64,000 nucleotides of DNA from Henckelia pumila (lineage: Eukaryota > Streptophyta > Magnoliopsida > Lamiales > Gesneriaceae). Below are positions 1 to 12,938 of the stretch, one piece after another. The stretch is taken from the NCBI RefSeq assembly GCF_033568475.1, contig NC_133121.1, positions 930,001-994,000 on the forward strand, given 5' to 3'. The position numbers and the translations under genes were made by a program. Below the pieces are notes generated by a model. The model was not told the DNA's origin, ran no database searches, and worked only from the letters and a program-made list of their open reading frames with translations. Position 1 is the stretch's first letter. Each line of letters begins with the position of its first letter.

Positions 1-662
1 AAATCTCAATCAACTCAATCACTTGAATAATATCAGAAGTCCTCATCTGATATACTTGAGCACACTTACAAGATCACTCATCTGCTGCTCAAATAAACCC
101 TCGCCTACAGTTCACATATCTGATCGTCAAGGATCATCCTAGGGTTTTCAAGCCTCTCGACCGCTCTGCAGTTTGAGAAGCTCAACTCAACTATACACAT
201 TGTTGAAGAGAATTGAAGCTACTCTGAAAGCTTCCACCAGTCTGATAAGAACTGAGAATCTTATCTGTGTAAATCTAGGAGTTTCGGATTAGGCATTGGA
301 TAAGTCCTAAGTCTGAAGTGGGTGTATTACAAGACGTTGTAATAACCAAAGTCTTCTAGTGAATTCCTTCCTAAGTGGAAGAAGGGGAGACGTAGAAGGA
401 TTAAGCCTTCGAACTTCCATAAATCGTGCCTTAGTCTTTACTGCTATTTATCTTACTTTCTGCTCATACATTGCATTATAAACTTTGCATCACTAAAACC
501 TCTGAACTATTTCCGCACTATTTAAGTTGTTCAAATCGTTTTAGAAGTTGAGAAAACAGATTAAGTGAACTAAACCTCACTTGATCATTTCGAAAGTAGA
601 AGAAGAAAAGTTTCAGAGTGTATTCACCCCCCCCCCCTCTACCCTCTGAACCGATCCCAACA
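1..662 (+). mobile_element. Right-hand part of a Copia-type LTR (fossil)
   Basis: The stretch has no coding content. It ends in a poly-C/T tract near 625-640, a short segment, then ...CCGATCCCAACA at 662. That arrangement is familiar from the ends of plant Copia LTRs of the SIRE/Maximus type. The left end is outside the window. No primer-binding-site-like TGGTATCAGAGC follows the end, so this is more likely a 3' LTR or a solo LTR than a 5' LTR. Family assignment is from pattern memory. An unrelated C-rich repeat cannot be excluded. Confidence 0.45.
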
Positions 663-2638
663 AATAATTTGTAAAAATATGATTTTTTAAAAACAATATT
701 TTTTCCGGTTTTGTTCACAACATTTCTATTTTTCAAATCTTAGGTTGGATTTTAATTGAAATGCTTGTTCATGATTTTTAAATGTTTTGGAAAGTAAATA
801 AATATTAGAAAGGGAATGCTGAAATCAAAGAATAATAAAAATAATCCTGTGTAATTTTAAATGTATATATATGTATAGAAATAGATACAAATATTATGAA
901 ATTTTTAATTTCATGAATATTGCGATTTAATTATGGAATTTTTTATTTCCGTTTTTAGCAACACAGTTTTGGCGGGATTTTACCGAAAATGGCAAAAACT
1001 CCATTATATATATATATATAGTAAGATATATGTAATTCCAATTTTAATAATAATATATTAATATGCTCCATTTGGATAATTATTTTAAAAATATATTTAA
1101 TGTTTTATAAATTAAAAAAATTAATTTGGATAAAAATTTTTAAAATAAAAAATATCGTTGTACAAGTAAAATATTTTAAAAATGTGTGTCAAATAAAAAT
1201 TAAAATGTTTTTTTGAAGAATTAATATTTGCCATCTTCTTAATTATTTTTAACAATAAATTGTTTTTAAATAACTGTTCAAACATCTTTTTAACTATAAA
1301 AACGTATTTATAGATATTTTTAGAAACATATTTATTCTTAAAATAATTTTTACTTTTTATAAAATTTCGTAAAAATATTATATAATTTTTTTTAATAAGT
1401 AAACGTTCAAACGGAGTTAAAAATAAAAGAGAAATGTTAATACAATCATTCCGATATTTTGAGGAAAGAATTCATAATTAATTCCTTTTATTATCAATGT
1501 TTAAATAATAATCCGTTTACATCCTTTTAAACTATTTTTGTGCCCCAAATCCAAAAAAAATAAACTTTCAAAATTCCAATAATCTTAACCGTGATAAATT
1601 ATATTTAAAGTGGTATAGATCCATGAAGAGGCTAGTTACTTTGTAGATTTGGATAATTTGCTTTCACATCATTAATATTCCATCTAATCAATTAAAGTGT
1701 GTGGCAAATGAAATGTAGCCAACTTGGAATCAAGAATTCATTAGTTTTTATGAAGATCGCATTGGTTAATTAGAATAGCAAATTAATTTAGGGTAAATTG
1801 AAGATGAAGTTGAATGGATTCGTATATCTAGAATAGCACGTTAATCATGCCTAACATTCCACTAATTGTCATTCACATAAAAAGGTTCTATGCTTATTCC
1901 TAATGGGGCTATTAAATAATGTCATGTTATTCGTCTTAGAATGGAACTTTATCTTGACGATAGTTATGTAATTTAAATATTTTAAACATGCAGTACAATA
2001 ATTTAAACGTTACGTGTCTATCTCTCATAACAATGATTGTCTTTTTATTCATTTATAATGACTAGTACTCGTACTTTTTATATTAAAAGGTTAAAAAAAT
2101 ATACATAAATTATTTTGTCTTCATTAGTGATGGTCACTTTCATATTGCCACTAATTAATGATCATATATAAAATAGCTTCTGAAAATCCTTTGTATTTCA
2201 GAAAGAAAAGGCAACAACAATCTTGGGAACGATATAGTAATTGTTTCATCTTATTTCCCCGGCCTCCAACTTTGTGATAAATTTTTTTTTAAAACTCAAT
2301 GATATAATGCATGCTCAAAATTACACAAGATAAATCATCACTTTTTGCTTGATTAATTATTCTTTTAAAAAGATTAGATTTCACATTGTAGAACAAAAAT
2401 TCATTAGATAAAATTTCAAACTTAGCTAACAAAGGTGTAAGGAGAATTAATTATAGCTCGAACTCAATAGATGATTAATTTCTCAAACTTAATTACGTTC
2501 TATTTTATAATATATTTTATATTTAAAAAAAAAGAAAAAGAAAAAGAAAAAGAAAAAACGAGTTGAGGTCATATAACACGAGTTAAATATATTTAATTGT
2601 ACTCGATCCCAGTTACGGTACTTATAAATTATAATTAT
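663..2638. other. AT-rich intergenic DNA
   Basis: Nothing supportable as a gene was seen here. The DNA is AT-rich with short A/T runs and a small TA run near 1003-1020. Confidence 0.6.
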
Positions 2639-2646
2639 GGTTTAAT

Positions 2647-3183
2647 CAATGTTCTAAAAAACGCTAGGCGAGCGGCGACCCACCGCCTAGCGCTTAGCCG
2701 TCTAGGCGATTTTTTTTTAAAAAAAACCTAAATAATAAATAACTTGGGATATTCATGAATTTTACTGTAAAACATATAATTTTTATGTCTTATGTTTTTT
2801 TCATTTTTTGTACGAAAGTATTCTTATAAAATTTTAATAATAATAATAATAATAATAATAACAACAACAACAATAACATAGATATTAATAGATATCAAGT
2901 CTTCATATGTAATATGAGATTTAATTTTTGTTTGACTTTCTTTTCTGCGCTTTTTTTTTCTTTCTGTGTTTGTTTCTCGCATCACGTCTCTCTCTTTTAG
3001 TTTTTTATTTTTAATTTTTTTAAATAAAAAATAGTAACCGCCTAGGCGGATTTCGGCCAGCCTAGGCGGCTTGGACGCACTCTAGGCGGAAGATTGGCGG
3101 ACAACGCCTAAAAGCATAGCCTAGCAAAAAAGTAAGGCGGTGAGCAATCGCTTACCGCCTAGGCGCCGTCTTTTAGAACATTG
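2647..3183. mobile_element. hAT-type MITE with 8-bp target duplication
   Basis: A 537-bp element is bounded by terminal inverted repeats CAATGTTCTAAAA and TTTTAGAACATTG (13 bp, perfect). Subterminal repeats are GC-rich and built on the palindrome CGCCTAGGCG. A perfect 8-bp direct repeat GGTTTAAT flanks it (2639-2646 and 3184-3191), which is diagnostic of hAT-superfamily transposition. There is no transposase ORF, so it is non-autonomous. It contains an (AAT)n run near 2838-2862. A second, shorter member lies at 43678-43976. Confidence 0.85.
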
Positions 3184-3191
3184 GGTTTAAT

Positions 3192-4178
3192 TAATGGAAA
3201 AAACTTAAATTTGATTATTTTAATTAATGTGAAGACAGCAAGAACACACCATGTAATTTTATTATAAAGATATACGAGTTCTTGCAAGTACAAAAAGAAT
3301 AGTGTAGATAATGTACTCCCATGCCTCTGATTTTGTGAGAATCCCAAAAGCTAGATAGCTTGAATGCATTGTTTGGAGCCCAATCAAAATTTGTCTGATC
3401 TCTTTTTTTTTTTTTTTTTTTTTTAAAAAAAAAATTATATTTAAAAGAAAGGATTCGGAGAAACCAATTCTATTGCTAGAATTCGATCGTTCAAAAGGAC
3501 GATGCATCCTATAAAGGTTTCTTTTGACTCTTTTATTCCGCTTTTGATTATTTTTTTCTTTCTTTTAATAAATTTTTGAAAATGTATATAATCGTACGTA
3601 ATTTCTTCTAAGTTCACATGCATGTGACATTAACTAGTAAGAAAAAAAAAAGCTCTAATTAATAAGTTCATATTTTTTAAAAAAAATAAAAAAATAAAAT
3701 CCCATGCACTGATTTTTAATTAGGTTCCATGCGCATGAGAGGATTTACAATATTCGAAGAAATAATTCAATTATCATTTTTAGAACCGTGAAACAAATTT
3801 GAAACCTCGTGCAAGTTACTCAAGTATAATCGAACAAGTGGAGGCAAATTCATGACAGCTAGCTAGCTAGTTTTTAATAAATATTAATAATGCTGCATGC
3901 ATATATGTATATAATTAATATTTAATTACAAGGCACTCAGAAGGGCTTCCCCATGAAATTTAAAGACATGCATGGGGTCATTAGACATAAATGGTATGTA
4001 TTAATTATGTGTTGGTTATATTAAGTCCTTGTGTCGCATTAATTCTCGTAAAAAGATATTTGCGATGGTCATGAGTCATGACCATCTAAAAAGCTAGAAT
4101 TACTTCAACAAAAGAGAGAGGAGTCATATCGTATGATGGATGTTTGACATGGTCAGAGTTTGTCATGCTTAGATAGAC
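3192..4178. other. Intergenic, no gene seen
   Basis: AT-rich DNA with a poly-T/poly-A tract near 3402-3432. Short ORFs here show no family resemblance. Confidence 0.5.
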
Positions 4179-4417
4179 ATTGTTTGGTTTGATGTATTAT
4201 TAATTTATGTATAACTTATCTCAATCAATTTCGCTTTATTTTTGTCATATTATTTATCTATTTTTTAATTAATAATTTTACATCAATTAAATAAAATAAA
4301 TTATAATCTATCCATCAAATCAAATAATGTATTAACTAATTTTTCTTATTTATTTTTAATTTATATTATATTACTTATCCATGGATTACTTATCCTATCA
4401 TTCAAACCAAACGATTA
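4179..4417. mobile_element. MITE, TIR TGTTTGGTTTGA family
   Basis: The element starts at about 4181 with TGTTTGGTTTGATG and ends at about 4413 with TTCAAACCAAACG, so the ends are inverted repeats. Related copies are at 23719-24098, about 42732-43000, and 57208-57238 plus 60634-60801. The last copy is split by a Helitron. The sequence TTTTTGTCATATTATTTA inside this copy is the empty site that proves the Helitron junctions. I could not define a clean target duplication, so superfamily is left open. Confidence 0.6.
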
Positions 4418-6435
4418 GTATTCTAAAAAATGATGTTCACATGAATCTCTTGTATAAAACAAATCAGTATTCTAAAAAACAAGATTAATTAAAACGGATT
4501 AAAAGAGATTAAACATGATAAAACGTTATGATTTGGATAAAAACAGAAAAAATGTGTTTAATCGATATTTTTTTAAAAAAAATTAATTTATTTTTTAAAA
4601 AGAAATTATAGTACATCAATTAAACACTCTTAAAATAAAAATTATTTTCTTCAAAAATCAAAGAAATATATATGATTATATATCTCTCAAAACTTTTTTC
4701 TTCAATATTAATTATAATTTGAGATTTTTGTGCTTGTAAAAATTTGGTCAATTGTGCATCACTCTTAAATTTATTATATATGTTTTATTTAGTTTATATA
4801 TTGGTAAGATATAATCAACATATTAATAAAAATTAAAAACATTTTTTTTAAACTCATATTAAACACGTTTAAACTTGTAAAACTTGAAACTTAATCTCAA
4901 AATTTTGCGACGTTTCACGTTTTTTTATAACCTTGATAAAATCAAAACATGCGTAGTCACCATTAATTTTTTTTATTTCTCGCTGAAAAGTTCATGTGAA
5001 TATGTTTTGAAAATTACATCGAGTGCAGCACTTCCGATCACATAGACAAATCGATCGACAATGGTCATCCCTCGTACCCATAAATATGTATATAGTTTAT
5101 ATATATATAAAAAAAAACGAATATAAAAATAAAAGAACAATGTTTTTTGGCGTTCGTAGTCCAAGTTGAAAGGAAAAGCTGATCAGTCCAAAGGGAATTA
5201 ATTTCTTGCAGAAGGCTAGCTGCACAGAATCATATTTGTTGGTGAGAATTTTGACGAAAAAATTGATTGTACTTGAGAAGAGACATTGGTAACTAGTGGA
5301 ACCTGAATTGTCTCCTCAGCTCAAACTCAACGAGTTATTACAGCTATGATGATGATCGTGGTGATTGGAAGGCGAATCCAATATATTTTCTTTCTTATTA
5401 TATGATTCCTTACTTTAATTTAATAATCAATATAAAATTTCGAATCCAAACATTCTCGCATGAGTTTTAATTAATGAACATCTTTCTGTCAAAATAATAA
5501 TAATAATTATAATGAACATCTTTCTTTGTTAAATATCCATATATATTATTCGTCTATACACATTAAAATAATTAAAAGTATTTTAAGACAATCATTTTGC
5601 AAGTCCATCAATCCAATTAAGAGAGGAATCACGTTTTTTTGAACACATATAAAAAAAACTTATACATTTTTTATTTTGTCCTATTTTAATTCACGGTTTT
5701 GGTTCACTAACTTGCACTATTTTTAATAGAGTGTTGTGTGACACCAGATGCGTCAACAATTTTCGGCGACATATTAGTATTTTTTGACGTCAAATCAGCA
5801 TTCCGATGAAAATGACTGAAATGAAAAAAAGAAAAAATTAGTGACGAAGATTGTAAATTGACCGGTAGTTAACAAGACAAAAATTGAAATAACAAATACA
5901 TTATATATCCAAAAATATAATTTTCTCTCACTTTCACAAAACCGATATATCTTTAATTTATATATAGAATATGTATCTTGTAAACTTTTGATATAAAAAT
6001 AATATTTTATATGGATGAGATCGAATAAAAGATCTGTCTCATAAAATTGAACTATCACTCCGTGTCATGTAAGTTTTTGTGATCGTTATAATATTTACAA
6101 GTTAAATATCTCAGTCCAAATATTAATAGACGGAATTAACGCAAATATTCACCAATCATTCAATTCTAGGGTTGGTAATAGGGTTTTTAATATGCATAAT
6201 GGGGAATAAAGGATTGCACCACACACACACAAAAAAAAAAAAAAAACAATTTATATATACATTTAAGCATGCAACTTTAGAGGCTATGGTCCACAATCCA
6301 TGTTCTTTGCCTACGTTTTTTTACTATAAAATAAATAGCTAGCTAGGTAAGGTAACCTTAATATAATTCAGAATAAAAACAACGGCCTCTGAATTAACTC
6401 CCAATCGATCATATCCCTCACCTCCATTCAATTTC
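4418..6435. other. Intergenic, no gene seen
   Basis: AT-rich DNA. The segment around 5675-5860 resembles the degenerate repeat also seen near 11335-11570, 18790-18930 and 26165-26450, but ends could not be defined here. Confidence 0.45.
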
Positions 6436-6439
6436 CTAC

Positions 6440-6446
6440 TATAAAT
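6440..6446 (+). promoter_or_regulatory. TATA box of the 84-aa protein gene
   Basis: TATAAAT lies 111 bp upstream of the ATG at 6557. Transcription starting about 30 bp downstream would give a leader of roughly 85 nt. Confidence 0.5.
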
Positions 6447-6556
6447 TCCAAACTAGTTCACCACCAATTATATTGCAAACCAAACAAAATAAACATATAA
6501 CATATAGTTTGCCACTACTCTTCTCCTACCAAAAAACAGAAAATATATATATATTT

Positions 6557-6811
6557 ATGGCAGGAAGCAACAGGCAGAAGAAATCACCTGCTGCTGTTTC
6601 TTCCATATTCAGTTTCTTTAAAGCCAAAAACCCGAGGCCGAGAAACCCGAACAACGACTATGCGAAAGATGATAATCTGAAGGCATACAAAGTGTATCCA
6701 AGCGACGAGGATCGAGGGCGGTGGGTGGCCGAGCCCGGGATCGATAACAAAGCTTCTGCTTACATCTCTTTGACTACTGATAAATGGAAAAGCGTCGGTG
6801 TTGCAAACTAG
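6557..6811 (+). CDS. Small plant protein of unknown function (84 aa)
   Basis: A single-exon ORF. The start was placed at the ATG at 6557 rather than the in-frame ATG at 6473, because the conserved-looking protein begins MAGSNRQKK and the upstream codons look like AT-rich leader. The N-terminus is basic and hydrophobic (SIFSFFKAK). The C-terminal half reads KVYPSDEDRGRWVAEPGID followed by KASAYI. I recall this PSDEDRGRWVAEPGID block from small uncharacterised plant proteins; no function is known to me. No signal peptide or clear membrane span is visible. A TATA box lies upstream and a polyadenylation-type AATAAA at 6887-6892. It is likely real because promoter, ORF and poly(A) signal are all in order. 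Confidence 0.7.
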   Translation: MAGSNRQKKSPAAVSSIFSFFKAKNPRPRNPNNDYAKDDNLKAYKVYPSDEDRGRWVAEPGIDNKASAYISLTTDKWKSVGVAN

Positions 6812-6892
6812 TTTAATTAATTTGGATCGGAGGGTCTTATATATATATATATATTTCTTTTGTTTAATGTTCGTTCATTGATTAAAAATAAA

Positions 6893-9800
6893 ATTCATCA
6901 GCATGCATGGGGCAAACTTTGTAAGTACATGTGTATCCATTGCAACTTTTCTCTCTTAATTAATTGTACCAAGTTTTTGTAGATTGCCGAAAAGAGAATC
7001 ATGAATAATAAAGTGCATGGGCGTCATCCCTTCCATTTTCTGCCAATTTCTTTATAATTAATTTGCTTAATCAAGCATGCATGAATTGTTATTTTCTTCT
7101 TTTAATTTATGAAAACAGAGATTGAATTAATTCTGGACATGTAATCATATAAGCGGATCGGAGGAATATTTTTAACTATTTAAAATTAATAATAATTATT
7201 GGCCTCAAATAATATATAGATTATAAAGAGTAATGAGCGTGTAGATAATACAAATTTGTATTATACATGAATTCCAGAGAGTTGTAATTAAACTGAGGAA
7301 CAAATCAACCATATTTGTATTGATTTCTCCTATATTAATTTATCGTATAATTTAATTGATTATTACCTTTTATTTATCGAGTGCAAATATCATAACATGC
7401 GCGAGAAATAAGTACTAAATCGATTAAATATAGAGGAAGAGAATTGGGGGGGAGGGGGGATTGAAGTAATTGACCCATTACAATTTCATATTTTCCGTTT
7501 CAAGAAGCAATGAATTTTGGTCGGGACAAAACCATTTCGTCCGATAATAATTACGTAAAGTGCATTAAATTTAATCATCCCTATCTTACTTCGTATGTTT
7601 ATTAAAATCCCCAATTAAAAAACAATAAAATAAATTTACATATCTTATCTTACACATTATTTTGTTGATGGGTATGGGCCTTTTACATTTACTTACTGAA
7701 TTCATTTAGTTAATTATTGGGTTATTAAACCATAATTAAGCCCGATTTAAGCCCACGAATTCATAGGCCCATTTTCCCCTCTTGTAAATATCTATATATG
7801 TAATAACTTACTGGAGTATTTTGTTTTAAAAAATAATCTCATGTACTTTATTTCAATACACTTAGAGAGGTAATTTTTTATTTATTTTTTAAAATGGTTG
7901 ACCAAGTCCATTCACCCAAATATCCTTGAATTAAATTATAAACAGATTGATCACCTTCATGTTATATACGGGGGAGTTCTCATTTGCAAAGAATTCTTGG
8001 TGTTCTCTAGTTTCAGGGTGGCGCATGCAGAATGAAGTATCAGAAGGTTTTTCACGTTCGTCACATAGGTGACGATCTACCATCTTCAACTTAGGGTTCA
8101 CTTGAGTGACGCTTGCATAATACGATCGATCCGAACTCAAATCCTGACGTTTCATGAGATTTCTTATTTCTAGTTACGATTTTATTTGGTTACATCATAT
8201 TTATCTTATGTTTATTCTACTTTCGTTAGTGACATATAGGAAAATTATGTTTTTGGTCTCGTAATTTGAAATTTGACACTTTTTGTTATGGTAACAATTT
8301 TGCATTTTAACCATTTAATTTGCTTTTTTTTATTATTATTATTTAGTGAAATCAATCATTCCAATCTTATGTGGCGGCCCAAAATGCATGTATAAATCTT
8401 TCAACACACAATATATAAATCAGGCCTAAGGTAGTTTAGTCCTGTTTCGAATTGATATGAAACTGGCCCATCTGCTTAAAAGCCAATGTGATTGAGAATA
8501 TGAAAATTTGGTACTTTCGGTGTAAAAGATAAGAGATTGACGGATTGGTTTCATATTTTTATTTTATCCAATATTTGACTCGAGTTTTGCAATAACTGAC
8601 ATTTTATAATATTATTATGTTATCGTCATCTTTCAAGATTTTATTCACATATTATATATACTTTATCATTAGCCAGCCATGCCTGGTTGATCTTCATAAA
8701 CAATTTCGTAGGTCTCGTACATCTTCGTCATATATTAATCGGGCCTCCATAAGTTACATTGGGCTTATTTAAGAAATCTTTGGACCATCAATAAGATGTA
8801 AGTGGGCCGATAAATTTTAAAAATATCGTGCAAACATTTCATCCATCTTTGTTTAAGCTTCTTCCGCATTTCATATTCGTAGGCCGTAGCCCAATTGTAT
8901 TTCATTGGCCACTAATCTATTAATGGGATACGAAATTACATAACTATCAAAATCAAGCTTTCAGTTCTTATTGGGCTGATTGTCCTTGGGGATACTTAAG
9001 TCACGGAAGGCATAATATAGGATTAGGATAAAACTTTCAGAACTATTTTTTTTTAAAATTTTGTTATATATATATATATAATTAATTAATTGATTAATTT
9101 AAGAAAGTTATATTTACGATACATTCGTGTTATTTACACTCCACCTCATATGTAAAATTATTGACCAATAGAGTACAATAACAAAAAATAAAATGTAAAT
9201 ATCAACTCCTTTAATTTAACAACCCAAAATATATGAGCTCCTGAACTTTTGGGCATATTAAGTGAAATTATATTTGAACATATAAAAAATATAAATTTTA
9301 ACAAATATTAATAAATTTGTCATTTCTAAATTAAAGCACTAAAATTATTGACCGGAAGGTCCGGAACGTGATCCAATGAAATTTAGTATGCACCCACAAA
9401 TTCATATATACTTTGGTGTTTCTCCTTTTTTTATTTGAAGATCCTTGTTTGACTCGATCGGTGTGTGTGTTATAACCTTAATTAATTTGCAATATTATTG
9501 ATCAAACATATAAAAACTTATGGGTAAAAATCAGGGATATATATAACACAAAGTTATAAATTGATGGATGCATAGGAATATATGAATAGAAACAGCAGCT
9601 AGCCCATCAACAAAAGCAAACACTTTGAATTCTTCGATCGAATCTTCTTTTATCTGTCAAAACATACATGTATATAAGAAGAATATGATTCCTTAAATTT
9701 TTTTTTTAAAGAAACAAATATTGATCAATTGTTAGTTAATTTCCCCCCAGAAAAAAAAATTATCATTACATGTGCATGATAATGCGATTTTATTGATGGT

Positions 9801-10183
9801 TAGCACTCTTCAATTTTAAAATGCAATTTCCAAAGAAGTAGAGATTGGAAAATAATAATAACTATAGTCTTCATAAATTAAAATTTAAAGGATGTCAAAA
9901 TATTAATTTTGTAATTGTATTAAATTATGGATGCTGATAATTTTGTGAGATGAAATACTGATGATGTAAAAACTTGATTTTTGTTTTAAAATAAAAAAAA
10001 TAAATCGATCAAACTATTAAAAACTATACAGTGGTGAAAATTATTTCAAATATTAAAATTCACCAAGAAAAAATGTGTGAAAAAGTTAATTAATAATATG
10101 CAATTACTGCTAGTTAACAGTTATTAATTATATACTACCCTCTTATTTTATTAATATATATAGTAACTAAAATAGATAATTAC
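6893..10183. other. Intergenic, no gene seen
   Basis: AT-rich DNA. A 74-codon minus-strand ORF at 7931-8155 has near-neutral composition but no recognisable domain; it may be a transposon scrap. Confidence 0.5.
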
Positions 10184-10529
10184 TTAATTAGAGATGACAT
10201 AGATTGCATGGATGATTCCGGGGACGTAACCCAACATCGTCAACCCCAAGCTAATCCAGAATTCCGACTGCACAAAAATAATTATAAATTATGATCTATA
10301 AGTATTCATGTAACTTTAAAACTTGCATAAAAGACAGGGATCGATATTGAAATTAGAAAATATGATTAATACTAATTAAAAAGTAATTAAAATAAAAAAG
10401 AAGCAATATAATTAATTAATAATTAATGACCTCGTGATTACGGTAGCCATGCCTGCGGAGGACAGCAAGAGGAGGCACAAGAATCGCTGTAACATACACT
10501 TGTATGCACCTTCTTTCTTTTGCTGTCAT
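10184..10529 (-). CDS. RCI2/LTI6 (PMP3 family) hydrophobic peptide
   Basis: A two-exon gene: exon 1 10529-10431, exon 2 10267-10184, with GT-AG intron in phase 0, giving 60 aa. This gene is too fragmented to appear as an ORF and was assembled by eye. Exon 1 carries TAILVPPLAVLRRHG, matching the family's AILLPPLGVFLR segment. Exon 2 reads SEFWISLGLTMLGYVPGI and ends HAIYVISN, matching the EFWICLVLTLLGYIPGIIYAIY half. The family forms two-pass plasma-membrane peptides induced by cold and salt and linked to membrane potential and ion homeostasis. Odd points: the N-terminal MTAKERRCIQVYV is unusually basic, and the turn reads RHGYRNHE instead of the usual FGCGVE, so the family cysteine is missing. 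Expression is not shown by the sequence. Confidence 0.82.
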
Positions 10530-10592
10530 ATTTATTTCTCAATCTTCAAACTCAATTATATATATATATATATAATTTCAAAGGGATCGGAG

Positions 10593-10635
<43 letters not shown>

Positions 10636-12198
10636 TTGTCAATTTTATTTTTTTATTTTATTTTATGAAGCTCAAGCAAATTAAAGCAGCTAGCTGATCC
10701 ACTGAGTATATATTTATAGACACCCATCAGCTTGGAGGAGAATTTCTTGGATTCTTTCCACAAAAAGAACGAATCTCTCCAAATAATAATAATATAATAA
10801 GAATAATATTTGGTGTAAGCTAATTAATTTTCTGTTTCTAGCTAGATATTAATTGACTGTTAATGAAAAATTAATTATATATATAATTATAAGTAAATTT
10901 TTTTTTGGGGAATATTTTAATCTTTAGTAACTGACATCTAATTAACTATTTAACTGGACGTCGATTAAAATATTCGTTGGTCGTAAATAATTCTAATTAA
11001 AATAACTGTGAACTGAAAACGAAAAGGAATTTGAAAAGGAGATATTGTATCATGTACGTGAAGGTTTTGTCAATAATGAATTAATAATTTGGTGATTGTA
11101 CTGTGCCGACCAAAAAATGTGCACTTTAATTTGTTCCTCGAACAAATTCAAAAGTAATTTATGTTGTGGTTGATGCTAGCTAGACGGGCCAAATTAGAAC
11201 TATACTTTATTAAAGTGTAATTAGGTATTATATTATGGATAAAGTTAATTTATGGACATGTGATTTCTGGTGTGTAACATGTTATAAGAATTCAAAGCCT
11301 ACATATATATATTCACATGCAATCATCTAGTATTTCATTATTTAGTCCTTTTTTTGTCCGATCCATTAAGTTGGATAAAAAAAAAATCATATTATGTCAC
11401 AGTGATGAGCGATGACATTTTAGTATTATTATGCGTTAAAGTGGCATCAACAGTAACGTGAAATAAGATTGTAAGCCAAAATAAACTCAATTTACGAGGA
11501 AGACCAAAATTTGATTAGTTACAAGACCAAAACAAATTTATTAGACAACCATTTTGATAAATTTTTTCCCTTTATTGAATTTTCCGATATAGGATAAGAC
11601 TATATCCATATTACAGTTCAGACAAAGGAATCAATATATCAATGTATCTAAGAGCTTTAATATAATCATAGAGATGCTAATTTAAGTACATGGTCAAATG
11701 AAATGATATATATGTTTTTGGAATTAGAATTTCATATTTTTTGTCGTGATTTGTTCATAGGATCACGTCCACAAAAATTGGCATAAAATAGGAAATAGCT
11801 GTCTTATATTGTCAAGGAATATATGCTTAATTTATTTTTCAAGTTTACGCAAAATAATGGTCGTCAAATACGTTCTGTTCTGTGGAACATCAATAATCAC
11901 ACACTTTTGAATGCACCAAAATATATATGAATCATGAATAATATATATACACTAAATTTGACTATATATTTAACAATTCAAAGTATAATGCTTTCCTTGT
12001 ATTGCAGCTACGAGCTACCAAAAAAAACTTGAGGATCACATTGGGGTGCTTGCGTAGCCCTTGAGAATATTTGTTGCGTAATAAATATGAGCTGCAATTA
12101 TCTCATCACCATCTTCTTGTTACCATATTGATTAATTAATTAAAAAGTTGTTTCAAGTCAAGTGAATGAAAATGATTCCATCCTCTTAAAAAAAAAAA
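10530..12198. other. Intergenic; upstream of RCI2-like gene
   Basis: It contains a TA microsatellite near 10597-10630, directly upstream of the RCI2-like start, and otherwise AT-rich DNA without a supportable gene. A direct repeat AATGAAAATGATTCCATCC occurs twice at about 12164-12215. Confidence 0.45.
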
Positions 12199-12510
12199 AT
12201 GAAAATGATTCCATCCCAGAGAAAGTATTGGAATAAGAGAGCCAATGACTCAGATGACTGTAAATCTATTGCAGCGCAACTTTTTTGTTGCTCTTTTGTT
12301 TTTGTACGTAGATCAGCGAATTATGCGGCTCATAGTCTAGCTAGGGCGGCTGGTTCAATGTCTAGTCGTGAAGGTCGAGTAGTTCCTTCGCCTTCATTTA
12401 TTTCAGTTGTAAACAATGTTGATGTTTCATTGAATATTATGCTTCCTTTGGAGAAAATAGTCACACACACATGCATGCATGTTCCTAAGCTCAGTTTTTT
12501 GCTTCCTTGA
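12199..12510 (+). mobile_element. LINE-type RNase H tail fragment
   Basis: A 103-codon ORF with DDCKSIAAQLF and VFVRRSANYAAHSLARAAGS. The pattern FVRRSAN..AHSLARAA is the C-terminal signature of the RNase H-like domain (RVT_3) found at the end of plant LINE polyproteins and in LINE-derived host genes. Only the last ~70 residues of that domain are present; the catalytic first part and the reverse transcriptase are absent. It is therefore a 3' LINE remnant. A short LINE-derived host gene is possible but unsupported. Confidence 0.6.
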
Positions 12511-12938
12511 TCAGTGCAAATGCAAAAAGAAAAATAAAATAAAATAATGTCAATTAACTTCTGTGTACTGCAATCTTGTAATAAGGTGGCATGGTTTCTT
12601 CAACATCTTTTCTTGCAACATTTGTTCTTACACCAAATACCATTTGTAATTTGCAGGCCGTGCAAAAAACAGTAATGTTTACACATCTTAAAGAACTGTA
12701 TGTAAAAAAACAACCAATCAATTGTATATCCTCTTGAACAAATATACAAACCACAAACCAATGGAACAATATATCACAAAGAAAAATCTTCCTATCTTGC
12801 ACAATATTCACCACAGCAGTAGTATAATAAGCAATCCGACAAAAAAAATCACACCTTTGATAAAAACAAGTCATGCAGAAAATCAATCGAAACCATATTA
12901 TACTTCTGATACTTGTAGAATTCATCCGCCTCAAGACG

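Noticed and set aside
7931-8155. 74-codon minus-strand ORF with balanced composition
   Set aside because: No recognisable domain, promoter or splice context; too short to call.
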